From CALTSX01 sp051647685 (lineage in GTDB: Bacteria > Chlamydiota > Chlamydiia > Chlamydiales > CALTSX01), in assembly GCA_051647685.1 (NCBI GenBank), contig JBOFEG010000041.1, positions 92,003-156,002 of the forward strand: a stretch of DNA of 64,000 nucleotides, given 5' to 3'. The notes under the pieces were generated by a model, which made no database searches, was not told the DNA's origin, and saw only the letters and a list, made by a program, of their open reading frames with translations. This document shows, piece after piece, positions 27,099-35,658 of this stretch (position 1 is the first letter of the stretch; every line of letters begins with the position of its first letter). A program made the position numbers and the translations under genes.

Positions 27099-28826
27099 AT
27101 GAATAATTCTATTAGAATATTATCTGATTCATTAATTAATAAAATTAAAGCTGGCGAAGTAATAGAGAGCCCCGTATCGGTTGTAAAAGAACTCGTAGAA
27201 AATAGTATTGACGCTGGCGCGGCTCAAATCTATGTATCTATTGTAGAGGGAGGACTAGACGAAATTCTCGTAAGCGATAACGGCAGTGGCATGTCAGAGA
27301 CAGATGCATTGTTATCCATACAGAGACATGCTACTTCTAAACTCACTTGCTTTTCTGATTTAGAATCTCTGAGAACGATGGGATTCCGAGGAGAAGCACT
27401 TGCCGCCATTTCCTCTATTGCAAAATTGGAAATCATTACAAAGAGAGTGTCGGATAGCCATGCTGTACGCATCTATAGCGAAGGATCTAAGATTTGTGAA
27501 TCGGGATTTGCGGCCAGAGAATCTGGCACTTCACTATGCGTTCGGAATTTATTCTATAATGTCCCCGCAAGAAAGAATTTCCAGAAAAGTACAAGTAATT
27601 TAATTCGAGCGATTTCACAAGAACTTCGTAAAATAGCTATTGCTTATCCAGAGATTCATTTTTCTCTTTATTCCGACAACAAAGAACTTTGGGAAGCACA
27701 TGTACCTAGGCAAATAGAGATAGAGGACTTACATCTGCATCGAATTAGAGAAGTACTCCATACTAACCTAATAGACAATGGGTTTACTATAGATCGAGTA
27801 CATAACTCTTTTACAATACGTGGGGTTACTTCTTCGCCGACACTGACGAGAACAAATAAAAAGGAGCAATATCTGATTGTGAATCGACGAGTGGTCTCTT
27901 GCGAGGAAATAGATAGAATACTTGTCGATATCTACGGAACGTTGATTCCGACAAATCGATTTCCCTGCTATGTCATTTATATCACGCTTCCACCACATTG
28001 TATCGATGTAAATGTGCATCCTCAGAAAAGATTTATTAAAATAAAAGTTCAGGAAAGAGCAGACATACAGAAATTTATTAAAGAGGCATTTGTAGAAATC
28101 TTATATGGCAATGCAGCCTGGAAGGCTGTCCAACCTGAAAAAATCCACTACGAGTTTTCAACTCCTAGCTATTCTCGGAACTCCTTTAGGCTATGTGAAT
28201 CTAAGCCAAGAGTTGAAGCTCCTTGTTTACAATTAACTTTTTCAATAAAAGATCGAATCATTGGAGTTTTTAACCACTACTTACTGCTCAAGTCGGATCC
28301 GCATTTACTATTATTCGATTTACAGGGAGCGCAAGAATTTCTAGCGCTCACTCAGATCAATAATGCTATTGCAAAGGGAATTGTTATAGAAACTCAATCT
28401 CTGTTATTACCCATTTCCCTCGAGTGGTCTTTGAATGAATTCGAATGGCTCGAATCACACCAGTCCAAATTAAAAAATTTTGGATTTTTATTGGAATGTA
28501 TCCCACCAAATATGTCAAAAATCACCTCTATTCCTCTATGCATTCATCAAGAGCACATAAAAGACTGGCTACTATCTATAATGAATGATCGCGGAGCCTC
28601 ATCACATGAAATAGAGATAACGCTTGCTAAACGACTTGTGCAATTTACAAAAAAGAAGTCAAAATTTACAGTGTTGGATGCTGAAACTTTATACAATGAG
28701 GTGGAAAAAGTTTCTCTAGATTACCCGAGTTTACTTGGGTTTTCCCTATATTCTGAGATTAACTATGAAAATATTACACAATTATTCCGGGCGCATTCGC
28801 AAGCTACAAACCCTATTGAAAAGTAA
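27099..28826 (+). CDS. mutL: DNA mismatch repair protein MutL
   Basis: GHKL ATPase that links MutS to strand incision. Residues 1-330 carry the standard motifs: KIKAGEVIESPVSVVKELVENSIDAGA-type motif I (with E and N for Mg-ATP), VSDNGSGM (motif II) and TMGFRGEALAAISSIAKL (motif III), then VNVHPQKRFIKI. The C-terminal dimer domain is shorter than in E. coli (575 residues in all) and I see no DQHAxxExxxxE endonuclease motif. In chlamydiae mutL precedes pepP, as here, with a 62-bp overlap. Confidence 0.95.
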   Translation: MNNSIRILSDSLINKIKAGEVIESPVSVVKELVENSIDAGAAQIYVSIVEGGLDEILVSDNGSGMSETDALLSIQRHATSKLTCFSDLESLRTMGFRGEALAAISSIAKLEIITKRVSDSHAVRIYSEGSKICESGFAARESGTSLCVRNLFYNVPARKNFQKSTSNLIRAISQELRKIAIAYPEIHFSLYSDNKELWEAHVPRQIEIEDLHLHRIREVLHTNLIDNGFTIDRVHNSFTIRGVTSSPTLTRTNKKEQYLIVNRRVVSCEEIDRILVDIYGTLIPTNRFPCYVIYITLPPHCIDVNVHPQKRFIKIKVQERADIQKFIKEAFVEILYGNAAWKAVQPEKIHYEFSTPSYSRNSFRLCESKPRVEAPCLQLTFSIKDRIIGVFNHYLLLKSDPHLLLFDLQGAQEFLALTQINNAIAKGIVIETQSLLLPISLEWSLNEFEWLESHQSKLKNFGFLLECIPPNMSKITSIPLCIHQEHIKDWLLSIMNDRGASSHEIEITLAKRLVQFTKKKSKFTVLDAETLYNEVEKVSLDYPSLLGFSLYSEINYENITQLFRAHSQATNPIEK

Positions 28827-29820
28827 AAAGTTAGATGGAATTTATTTATCTCACTCAACCTCTCTCCTCTATTTTACAGGACTCGAATTATCACTTGGCA
28901 AGCTCCTTGTATCTCAGTCGAAGGCTATTTTATTTGTCGATTCGAGATACCGAGAATATGCAGAAAATACCACTACCTTGCCCATTAAAAATCTAGATCC
29001 TGTTCAGCTACAAAAAACTCTTGCTCCTTGGAAGAATATTGGATTTGAAGGCTCTGACATGCCTTATATAGAAGTTATTGATTTGAAAAAAATGATACCA
29101 ACCGGTGCGAAGGTTACTTGTATTGCATTTAGCAAAGAACTTCGATCGATCAAAGAAGAGAGTGAAATAAAGTGTTTGCAATTGAGTGCTTCTCTTCTTT
29201 GGAGGGGATTTCTCCATCTTCAATCTCAATTAAGAGTGGGAATTACAGAGGTAGAGTTAGATAAGGAGTTTCGCAGATTCTGCATTGATCACAATGCTTG
29301 CTTGGCCTTTGACCCCATTATTGCCTTTGGGCCGAATGGTTCAAGGCCTCATCACAGAAGCGGCTTTACTACCTTGCAGAACAACACCTTAGTTCTTATC
29401 GATATAGGATTGAATATTCATTCTTATGCAAGTGACATGACTCGCATGGTTTTTTTTGGCGACGTCGAACCAAAATGGAGATGTCTTCACAATATTGTAG
29501 CAGAAGCCAAACGAGCTGCGATGAAACTCTGCAAATCGGGTACAATAATTCGAGAACTCGATCTCGCTGCGCGTGCGGTATTTAGGAGAGAAAATATAGA
29601 GAATCACTTTGTGCACAGTTTAGGTCATGGTGTTGGACTGGACGTGCATGAACGGCCAGCTGTTCATAAACAGGGAGCCTTTGCCGATTTACCTCTCAAG
29701 GAAAATATGGTAATTACTATTGAACCTGGACTCTATTTTCCCGGCCAAGGCGGGATTCGAATTGAAGATACTATTCAAATCACTACCTCTGGATACAATA
29801 ACTTCTTTCCAGAGAATTAA
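28765..29820 (+). CDS. pepP: Xaa-Pro aminopeptidase (M24 family)
   Basis: Cleaves N-terminal residues preceding proline. About 351 residues: a creatinase-N domain (RIRKLQTLLKSKKLDGIYLSH, SLLYFTGLE) followed by the M24 pita-bread fold with metal ligands in LVLIDIGLNIHSYASDMTR (two Asp), SLGHGVGLDVHE (His) and ITIEPGLYFPGQGGIRIED (two Glu). ATG 28765 lies inside mutL, giving a 62-bp overlap. The longer frame from 28735 is less likely. The stop overlaps the convergent GspK-like stop in a shared TTAA. Confidence 0.92.
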   Translation: MKILHNYSGRIRKLQTLLKSKKLDGIYLSHSTSLLYFTGLELSLGKLLVSQSKAILFVDSRYREYAENTTTLPIKNLDPVQLQKTLAPWKNIGFEGSDMPYIEVIDLKKMIPTGAKVTCIAFSKELRSIKEESEIKCLQLSASLLWRGFLHLQSQLRVGITEVELDKEFRRFCIDHNACLAFDPIIAFGPNGSRPHHRSGFTTLQNNTLVLIDIGLNIHSYASDMTRMVFFGDVEPKWRCLHNIVAEAKRAAMKLCKSGTIIRELDLAARAVFRRENIENHFVHSLGHGVGLDVHERPAVHKQGAFADLPLKENMVITIEPGLYFPGQGGIRIEDTIQITTSGYNNFFPEN

Positions 29821-30725
29821 AAATTTTTCCTAATATGAATCCGTGTTCCCTTATCGACTCCGGAACTTTGCTGTTTATCAAATTTTCCAATGCGCGGCCT
29901 ACTGTATACCATAATTTCATCCAAATGAAAGGAAGTTTCTTGGGGAAGTTGCTCTAGAATTTTTAATAGCTCTGATTTGGTCAAGATAGGGCTTTTATTT
30001 TTTTTCGCAATGTTTTCATTTCTCTCTTGTTCGAGCAAAAGAAGAGCCTGAGAACATTTTTCTCCAAAAGCGACATTGAGATAAACAGGTCTTAGCAATG
30101 GAAAGTAGAGAGGTTTATGTTTTTTATCAGAGGAAATAGTGAAAAAATCGAGCAGCGAAGGAATACCCTCTTGCTTTTCTACATTATAATAATTCGTACC
30201 ACGGAGTATTTGATATATTACCTTCCCCTCTAGCGCTACAGGAATAGATGGAATGATCTGTAAAATGTGTAGATGATTGTTCGGCTCTATGACTCGTTTA
30301 CCAGCTTCTATTAAACAGTGGAGAATGGCTTGTGGAAATTTTTCTGTATAAAAGTCACAGTGCTTATAGAGAGCTGTAAGTAATTGTAAAGAAAAGGAAT
30401 AGAGTTCTGTCCCTTCAGGACTTGGATTTTGAACAAGTCGATAAATATTTAACTTATGTTTTTCAGAGATTCGCTTAAAAGTTCGCAGATGTGAAATTTC
30501 TTTGTCTTTCTTTCTTCCCCGGTAAGCGTTTGAAGAATCCGACTCTATTCCGCTCAATGATTCGAACAAACAACTCTGTATGCCGTTTCTAGCAGCTCTT
30601 TCCGCATGGAATTCACCCAGTAATAGCATACTGCGATAACATCCACCCTCGCTCATATTTTGCATTGCAACAAAGAATCCAGCTATAGTTAGTAAGAAAA
30701 AGGAAATAAAGGGTAAAATACTCAT
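29817..30725 (-). CDS. GspK-like type II secretion component (putative)
   Basis: 302 residues. The N-terminus is a single hydrophobic helix (MSILPFISFFLLTIAGFFVAM) without the usual Glu+5 of pseudopilins, then a soluble region with helical and Ser/Glu-rich parts. It is the third of three genes in the order expected for GspI-GspJ-GspK, and GspK characteristically lacks Glu+5. That order is the main support, because sequence conservation is low. Its start overlaps the GspJ-like stop (ATGA). Confidence 0.55.
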   Translation of the reverse strand: MSILPFISFFLLTIAGFFVAMQNMSEGGCYRSMLLLGEFHAERAARNGIQSCLFESLSGIESDSSNAYRGRKKDKEISHLRTFKRISEKHKLNIYRLVQNPSPEGTELYSFSLQLLTALYKHCDFYTEKFPQAILHCLIEAGKRVIEPNNHLHILQIIPSIPVALEGKVIYQILRGTNYYNVEKQEGIPSLLDFFTISSDKKHKPLYFPLLRPVYLNVAFGEKCSQALLLLEQERNENIAKKNKSPILTKSELLKILEQLPQETSFHLDEIMVYSRPRIGKFDKQQSSGVDKGTRIHIRKNF

Positions 30726-31336
30726 GGAATCTCTCTTTTACCTGAATAGGAAATTCCGGCAAAATCTTTGAAGAGAAAAATGGGAAAGGTATGAACATTT
30801 CCATTAATTTCTACAATAAGAGAAAAAATATCGGGGTAAGAATGTTTATCCCGAGGCCATAGTTCACTAGAAATTGTATTGGGCCCTTCATTAAAAGAAA
30901 TAAAGCGCCAAGCCAAAGAATTAATTCCTCTTGCAATCACCCATTCTCTGACCACTTGGTCTGTAAAGAGAGGTCGTATTTCTACCACTAATTCTTCCTC
31001 TTTCCTACGAATGATTCCTTTTACTTTTCCAGAGAAAAGTCGTTCAATATCTACTTTATTATCAAAATAAAAATGAAGCTCTGGCTCCTGTTTCTCAAGG
31101 CTTGTAAAAAACTCAGCCTCCTTTCCATATTCTATATGAGAAAACAAATAATGTAGTTGCTGTTGTATATGGGCTCGAGATAAAACTTGCTTCTCAGCGA
31201 CTTGTAATTTGGCTTGGAGAAATATAATTCGGCGCAAATACATCAGTAGAGATCCCACGATGATCGCGATTAACCCAAAACTAAGCAGTACTTCGATTAA
31301 AGTTATGTATCTTTTGTTGCTCTGTCTCATGCACAA
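30722..31336 (-). CDS. Pseudopilin-like protein (GspJ type)
   Basis: 204 residues with a type IV pilin-like N-terminus: RYITLIEVLLSFGLIAIIVGS. The prepilin peptidase would cut before ITLIE, placing Glu at +5 within the hydrophobic helix. The rest is a compact globular domain with several WxF-type beta strands. Order and signature suggest a GspJ minor pseudopilin of the type II secretion system. The start (ATG 31336 or 31330) lies within the upstream gene (overlap 50-56 bp). Confidence 0.7.
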   Translation of the reverse strand: MCMRQSNKRYITLIEVLLSFGLIAIIVGSLLMYLRRIIFLQAKLQVAEKQVLSRAHIQQQLHYLFSHIEYGKEAEFFTSLEKQEPELHFYFDNKVDIERLFSGKVKGIIRRKEEELVVEIRPLFTDQVVREWVIARGINSLAWRFISFNEGPNTISSELWPRDKHSYPDIFSLIVEINGNVHTFPIFLFKDFAGISYSGKREIP

Positions 31337-31760
31337 TGATTTTATACATAAATTTCTTATTTGATTTGAGTTTTTTTATGTATTTATCAAATAAGATGTT
31401 ACATCTTAAAAGTTGCAAGCCATTCGATTCCTTCTGAATCCAAAAAATAGCAGAGGGGTTGTACGTCATAGTTACATCCTTTGCCAAATGGATAACTTGT
31501 GGAGTGAGTTCAATGCGACAGTTTCCCTCTTTACCTCTACCCATGCTAACTAAAGGGAGTATATGTGGCAATTTTTCTAATAACTCCATATAAGCAACAT
31601 CTTCTAGTCGCGTGATCTCGACCTCTTTCAGCATGCGAAGTTCTTTGTGAAAACAAAGGGAAGGAATAGACAGGAGCGAATGCAATGCGAGGCATAACAA
31701 AGAGAGTACGATAAATACTTCCAATAAAAGAAAAGAAGATCTTTTTGTATAGTTCCACAT
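31281..31760 (-). CDS. Pseudopilin-like protein (GspI type)
   Basis: 159 residues beginning MWNYTKRSSFLLLEVFIVLSLL: a prepilin signature with Glu at +5 after the presumed cut before FLLLE. It is the first of three minus-strand pseudopilin-like genes and only three bases follow the metallophosphoesterase gene, so all four may be one operon. The C-terminal 50 residues are basic. The main T2SS genes (gspD/E/F/G) are not in the window. Confidence 0.68.
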   Translation of the reverse strand: MWNYTKRSSFLLLEVFIVLSLLCLALHSLLSIPSLCFHKELRMLKEVEITRLEDVAYMELLEKLPHILPLVSMGRGKEGNCRIELTPQVIHLAKDVTMTYNPSAIFWIQKESNGLQLLRCNILFDKYIKKLKSNKKFMYKIIVHETEQQKIHNFNRSTA

Positions 31761-31763
31761 AAG

Positions 31764-32498
31764 TCACAGTAGTCTAATCGGCATAAAATTAATATGATCG
31801 CTAGAAGTCAGTATATAGCGAATGCCATTTTTTGTTCCAAATTGTAGATCTTTAGAGAGCCCATGGAGATGTCCAAAAACGCATAACTGTATGTGATAGG
31901 ACTCTAGGATTTTTGAAGCGATTGAATCTGCTAAATCAGCGCCAATAGGAGGGTAATGAGTCATAATAATTCGAATTTTCGCTGAGGAATCTAAACGTTC
32001 GCAACTCAGTCTCAATCGCCCTATTTCTCGGTCAAAAATAGCTTGGTTAATTTCTCTTGGCTCTAGTTCAGCCCTTTCGACTTTAGTCGCGTATTTTCCA
32101 AATTGATATTCACTGCTATCCCAAAGCCTAGTCCCTCCAATAGTGACGTCTTGATGTGTCCATGAATCATTTTGAATAAAGTGGATGGAGGAAAAGGGAA
32201 GGGATCTAAGTTTTGTAATACTTTTCCACCAATAATCGTGATTACCTCGAATGAGGATTTTTGTACCTGGAAGAGCCTCTAGCCATTCAAAATCAGGAAT
32301 TACTTCTTTCATAGAAATAGCCCAAGATAAATCCCCTGCTAGGAGGATAATGTCTTCTGATCCTATTTTTTCTCTCCAAGAGGTTTCTATATTTTTTGAA
32401 TGATTTTTCCATCCGAAAATCTCCATAGATTTATTTGGAGTTCCAAAAGATAGGTGGAGATCACTAATAGACCAAATTTTGGGATGAGATAATTTCAT
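31764..32498 (-). CDS. Calcineurin-like metallophosphoesterase
   Basis: 244 residues with a complete dimetal site: SISDLHLSF (DxH), LLAGDLSWA (GD), IRGNHDYWW (GNHD), MTHYPP (H) and VFGHLHG (GHxH). It probably hydrolyses a phosphoester such as a nucleotide or UDP-sugar intermediate, but nothing here fixes the substrate. It is the first gene of the minus-strand cluster leading into the pseudopilin-like genes; whether it works with them is unknown. No membrane segment. Confidence 0.9.
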   Translation of the reverse strand: MKLSHPKIWSISDLHLSFGTPNKSMEIFGWKNHSKNIETSWREKIGSEDIILLAGDLSWAISMKEVIPDFEWLEALPGTKILIRGNHDYWWKSITKLRSLPFSSIHFIQNDSWTHQDVTIGGTRLWDSSEYQFGKYATKVERAELEPREINQAIFDREIGRLRLSCERLDSSAKIRIIMTHYPPIGADLADSIASKILESYHIQLCVFGHLHGLSKDLQFGTKNGIRYILTSSDHINFMPIRLL

Positions 32499-32710
32499 AG
32501 TCCAAATATATCTAACTAATCCTTACTGTATGACACAATAATGATGGGATTTTAGATATAAATTCCATTATTATCCAGATTGTCCAACGTATTTTGAAAT
32601 CAGACCTCGTATTTTCTTGATATACCTAACTTGTTCTAAACAAACAACTTATAAATTCTCCTATTTTTTATAACTCACTAATTATTAACAAGTTAAGAAC
32701 AATATTATAA

Positions 32711-32739
32711 TTCAAAAAAAAGGTTAACTATGCTATAAT
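32711..32739 (+). promoter_or_regulatory. Candidate sigma66 promoter P1
   Basis: TTCAAA (32711-32716), a 17-bp spacer and a perfect TATAAT (32734-32739). It lies about 245 bp upstream of the translocator operon and would give a long leader. Confidence 0.5.
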
Positions 32740-32800
32740 AAAGGTAGGGAAAAGGGTATTTTCTCGCGAAAGTTCATTCTATACAGGCAAACAACCTTAA

Positions 32801-32840
32801 TTAATAGAGTTTCATCAGCCTAGCTATAATATAAAACTCT
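32801..32840 (+). promoter_or_regulatory. Candidate promoter P2 within a 7-bp inverted repeat
   Basis: TATAAT at 32825-32830 with a weak TTAATA 18 bp upstream. AGAGTTT (32806-32812) and AAACTCT (32834-32840) bracket the -10 box, so the site could be an operator. Confidence 0.35.
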
Positions 32841-32902
32841 CATAATAAGTTGGTTATATCAATATTCTCTTCAAATTCTTAATAGAATTAGAAAGGAAAG
32901 AG

Positions 32903-32931
32903 TGGATAATAAAATCAATATTTGATATAAT
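32903..32931 (+). promoter_or_regulatory. Candidate sigma66 promoter P3, closest to the translocator operon
   Basis: TGGATA (4 of 6 to TTGACA), a 17-bp spacer and TATAAT at 32926-32931. Transcription would begin about 45 bp before the ATG at 32985, which has a good AAAGGGA ribosome-binding site. Confidence 0.45.
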
Positions 32932-32984
32932 ATGGGTAAGGATAAATAGATTTATACAAAAATACTAACAAAAAGGGAACAACA

Positions 32985-33374
32985 ATGTCTTTCATAAGTA
33001 GCATAACTCAAGGTTCTATGGCCTTATCTAATGCGATTAGTAGATCTCAGATCTCACAATCTGCATTTATTACGCAACTATCTGACCGATATGGCGAGAT
33101 TTTAAAAGAGAATCAGCAGCGTCTTAAAGATGCGGCTGAAGGTGTAAAAAACGCCGGTTCAGATAACTCAAAGTTGCAAGTTGCCATGAATAAATATAAT
33201 ACCGACTCGCAGCTCGGCCAAAACAGAGCTAATATATCTAGTGACTTTTTAAGTTCGATGCAAAGTTTAGTTGCTCGTACCGGTCAGTCGCTACAACAAG
33301 TAAATAATCTTGCAAAAGATAGTGCCGGATCGATTCTATCTTTTACAACTAACCTCTTAGCCTCAGGAGCTTAA
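32985..33374 (+). CDS. Small T3S-associated protein (CT577-like by position)
   Basis: 129 residues, wholly helical, rich in Ser, Gln, Asn and Ala and with no cysteine: MSFISSITQGSMALSNAIS at the start and LQQVNNLAKDSAGSILSF at the end. That composition is typical of T3S needle/translocator partners. In C. trachomatis CT577 lies just before the translocators copB and copD and close to mutL-pepP, as here. I infer that it is the equivalent. A strong AAAGGGA precedes the start, and the translocator gene begins 4 bases after its stop. Confidence 0.65.
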   Translation: MSFISSITQGSMALSNAISRSQISQSAFITQLSDRYGEILKENQQRLKDAAEGVKNAGSDNSKLQVAMNKYNTDSQLGQNRANISSDFLSSMQSLVARTGQSLQQVNNLAKDSAGSILSFTTNLLASGA

Positions 33375-33378
33375 AATA

Positions 33379-34692
33379 ATGACTACAGCTATAAAAACGC
33401 ATTTTCAACCATTAGATACTAATTCTCATCCAAGTGTGGATTCGAATTTGCTAGCTTTAACAACAGGTCTCAGCTTGTTGTCAGCATCAGCTCCAACACC
33501 TACGAGTAAAGATATTCAATTCACCGATCAGAAACCGTTGAAGGATCTTGCGGAAATCGCCGTAAAGTCATTTGATGAGAACCTAAAGAAACAAGATGGA
33601 GAGCTTGATCTCGGTCGCGCCTTGAAAGATGCTCTTCTTTCTATGATCAAGGCGATGGGCGATCAACAGCTTATCTCTACTTTAAATGAAACTAAGCTAT
33701 CTCAATTTAGTAATCAAATTGGTCAAGCTTTAAGTAATCATATTAAAGAAGTTGGAGATAAACAATTAGACAAAATTAATGAAGCAGAAAGAAAGCAAAG
33801 ACAAGCTTCTATGTGGCAAAAAATTGGTGCCGCTTTTTCAGCATTAATTGGAGCCGTATTGATTGCAACAGGAGTTGGAGTTGGTGCTGGAATTATGTTG
33901 ATTGCGAGCGCTGTTTTAATTGCTACAGGTGCTTTAGATGCCATCACAAATGCTATTAGTAGTGGGATTGAAAAGTCCTTGATCGCGAACGGGATGGATA
34001 AAGAGAAAGCAAAGCAAGTATCCGGTATTATTGCCGCTGTTATCGTAACAGTTGCTATCGCAATACTTGGAGCGGGTGCCGGTGCTGCTGGTTCGATTGC
34101 ACAGGGTGGTATCAAGGCAGCGACGACAGCTACAACACAATTTGCGAAAGCTGCTGCGAAAAGTGCCTTATCTTTCGGAACTATGGGTATTACGCAGACA
34201 GGCTTAACCGGCCAGATTATGCGAGCTCTACCTGATGAATGGTTTAAAGATAAAAAAACAAAAGAACTAGTGGCCGGAATTGTTACGATTCTCGTCGACA
34301 TCATTCTAATGCTCGTTAGCTTGAAGCTATTTACATCGATGGGATCGGGAGCAAAGAGTGCCGGCGGTATTACTGAAAAGCTGCAGAAGTTCTTAAATCT
34401 TAGTCCAGACGCGATGGCTAAAGCTATGCAGGGAGTTCAGATTATTAATACTGCTGGAATGGTAGGCTCAGGTATTGGACAAGGAACTGTTCAAATTAGT
34501 CTCGCGAAAGTAATTAAAGCTCTCGCGAAATATGAAGCTGAAACTTCATTCTTAAACTCAGTTATGAAGCAGCTTGATGAGACGAACAAAGAAAGAATGA
34601 GTTCTTTTGACACTGAGATGGAAACTATGCAGGAAGTGCAGAAATCTGTAAATCAGGGTGTGCGAGCGACATTTGCTCCAGTTCAAGCATAA
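33379..34692 (+). CDS. T3S translocator of the CopB/CopD (SctE-like) family
   Basis: 437 residues, no signal peptide. Hydrophobic helices lie at about 150-195 (FSALIGAVLIATGVGVGAG), 213-240 (AAVIVTVAIAILGAGAGA) and 295-320 (GIVTILVDIILMLVSL). They are followed by an amphipathic tail ending in a coiled coil (FLNSVMKQLDETNKERM). This is the layout of pore-forming T3S translocators of the IpaB/YopB type. The N-terminal 140 residues are Ser/Thr-rich and should hold the secretion signal and chaperone site. CAGGAGC upstream serves as ribosome-binding site. Whether it is CopB or CopD cannot be settled by eye. Confidence 0.82.
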   Translation: MTTAIKTHFQPLDTNSHPSVDSNLLALTTGLSLLSASAPTPTSKDIQFTDQKPLKDLAEIAVKSFDENLKKQDGELDLGRALKDALLSMIKAMGDQQLISTLNETKLSQFSNQIGQALSNHIKEVGDKQLDKINEAERKQRQASMWQKIGAAFSALIGAVLIATGVGVGAGIMLIASAVLIATGALDAITNAISSGIEKSLIANGMDKEKAKQVSGIIAAVIVTVAIAILGAGAGAAGSIAQGGIKAATTATTQFAKAAAKSALSFGTMGITQTGLTGQIMRALPDEWFKDKKTKELVAGIVTILVDIILMLVSLKLFTSMGSGAKSAGGITEKLQKFLNLSPDAMAKAMQGVQIINTAGMVGSGIGQGTVQISLAKVIKALAKYEAETSFLNSVMKQLDETNKERMSSFDTEMETMQEVQKSVNQGVRATFAPVQA

Positions 34693-34700
34693 ACCACCTC

Positions 34701-34731
34701 TCTTTTCTCCATAGAAAAGATTTATAATCTT
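34701..34731 (+). terminator. Possible weak terminator after the translocator gene
   Basis: TCTTTTC (34701-34707) pairs with GAAAAGA (34714-34720) over a 6-nt loop and is followed by an imperfect T-rich tract. The stem is AT-rich, so termination may be partial and allow readthrough to the next gene. Confidence 0.35.
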
Positions 34732-34747
34732 TTACTAGAATAGACCC

Positions 34748-35587
34748 ATGAAATTTTTTCAGGGTCTTTTTTTTATCCTTTTATTATCTGCTTTTCTATG
34801 GTGGGCGAACGACCAACATCCAAAATGGAAGGAAGAATTCATCCATTTACTCAACTCAAGACCCTGTTCGGTTATTGAAGCAAAATTTACCCCAGAGCAG
34901 ATTATAGAGATGAACAGAAAATCTCTACTTAGGATCCATAAATACCAATATCTCCCTCCCGTCACAAAGTTATATCCCTGTCTCCTTCTCGATGTAAAAT
35001 ATAGCGTCTCTCCGACTAAGACAGAGGAGGATCTCATTCTTTGGGATTTGATCGATGGCGAAATGATTATGAATACAAAAGATTGGAAAAAAACACATGG
35101 TCTTAGCGATTGTATACGTGAAAACTCGAGTGGACTCGAGCTTCAAATTCTTCTTACATTAGCAAAATATAAAGGGAGTTTACACTGCGATTCGCTGCTA
35201 CAGCTCCTGCACTGGGACAAACCGACTTTTGCTGCTTGGATGGAGAGTTGTCGACGAAAAAGTTTAGTAACTCAACATGAGAATATCGTTCGGATCCACA
35301 TGCAAGAGCCTATTCTTTCCTCTACCCCTAAAACGATTTTTCACGAAAATCTCATCACTACAATCGATGATAGCGGGCTACCTCGACTCTCTAATCGATT
35401 TTCCTCTTGCCAGATCAAACGAATAGCCTCTCTTGTATTTGGAGAAGAATTTTCAATTCGAAATATGAAACAGATATATCTCCCTATTTATATTATCACT
35501 ATACAAAATCCAGATAACTCTTTGCAAACTACGTATTGGAATGCTTTTACGGGCAAACAAATCGTAGAACATGCCTTTATCGAATAA
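34748..35587 (+). CDS. Membrane-anchored or exported hypothetical protein (CT580-like by position)
   Basis: 279 residues. An N-terminal hydrophobic helix (FFQGLFFILLLSAFLWWA) can act as signal or anchor; the rest is soluble with Cys, Trp and many charged residues. A helix-turn-helix-like stretch (GLELQILLTLAKYKGSLHCD...AAWMESCRRKSLV) occupies about 130-180. I do not recognise a family. It follows the translocator gene, where C. trachomatis has a hypothetical protein (CT580), so it may belong to the same transcription unit. Confidence 0.7.
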   Translation: MKFFQGLFFILLLSAFLWWANDQHPKWKEEFIHLLNSRPCSVIEAKFTPEQIIEMNRKSLLRIHKYQYLPPVTKLYPCLLLDVKYSVSPTKTEEDLILWDLIDGEMIMNTKDWKKTHGLSDCIRENSSGLELQILLTLAKYKGSLHCDSLLQLLHWDKPTFAAWMESCRRKSLVTQHENIVRIHMQEPILSSTPKTIFHENLITTIDDSGLPRLSNRFSSCQIKRIASLVFGEEFSIRNMKQIYLPIYIITIQNPDNSLQTTYWNAFTGKQIVEHAFIE

Positions 35588-35658
35588 ATAAATGTACAAA
35601 AATTATTGAGTATTCTATCTGTTTTTTATATTTTTTATAGTAAATGAGCATAACAATC

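Larger units (their letters stand above)
32499..32984. other. 486-bp gene-free region upstream of the translocator operon
   Basis: The longest stretch without a gene in the window. It is very AT-rich and has no open frame of note on either strand. It contains at least three -10-like boxes on the plus strand, entered separately, and a 7-bp inverted repeat (AGAGTTT at 32806-32812, AAACTCT at 32834-32840) around the middle one. A long 5' leader or small RNA is possible, but I see no known RNA family. Confidence 0.6.

Noticed and set aside
33738..34304. Long open frame (about 188 codons) antisense to the translocator gene
   Set aside because: It mirrors the Ala/Gly/Val-rich repeats of the plus-strand gene, has no ribosome-binding site and no protein sense.
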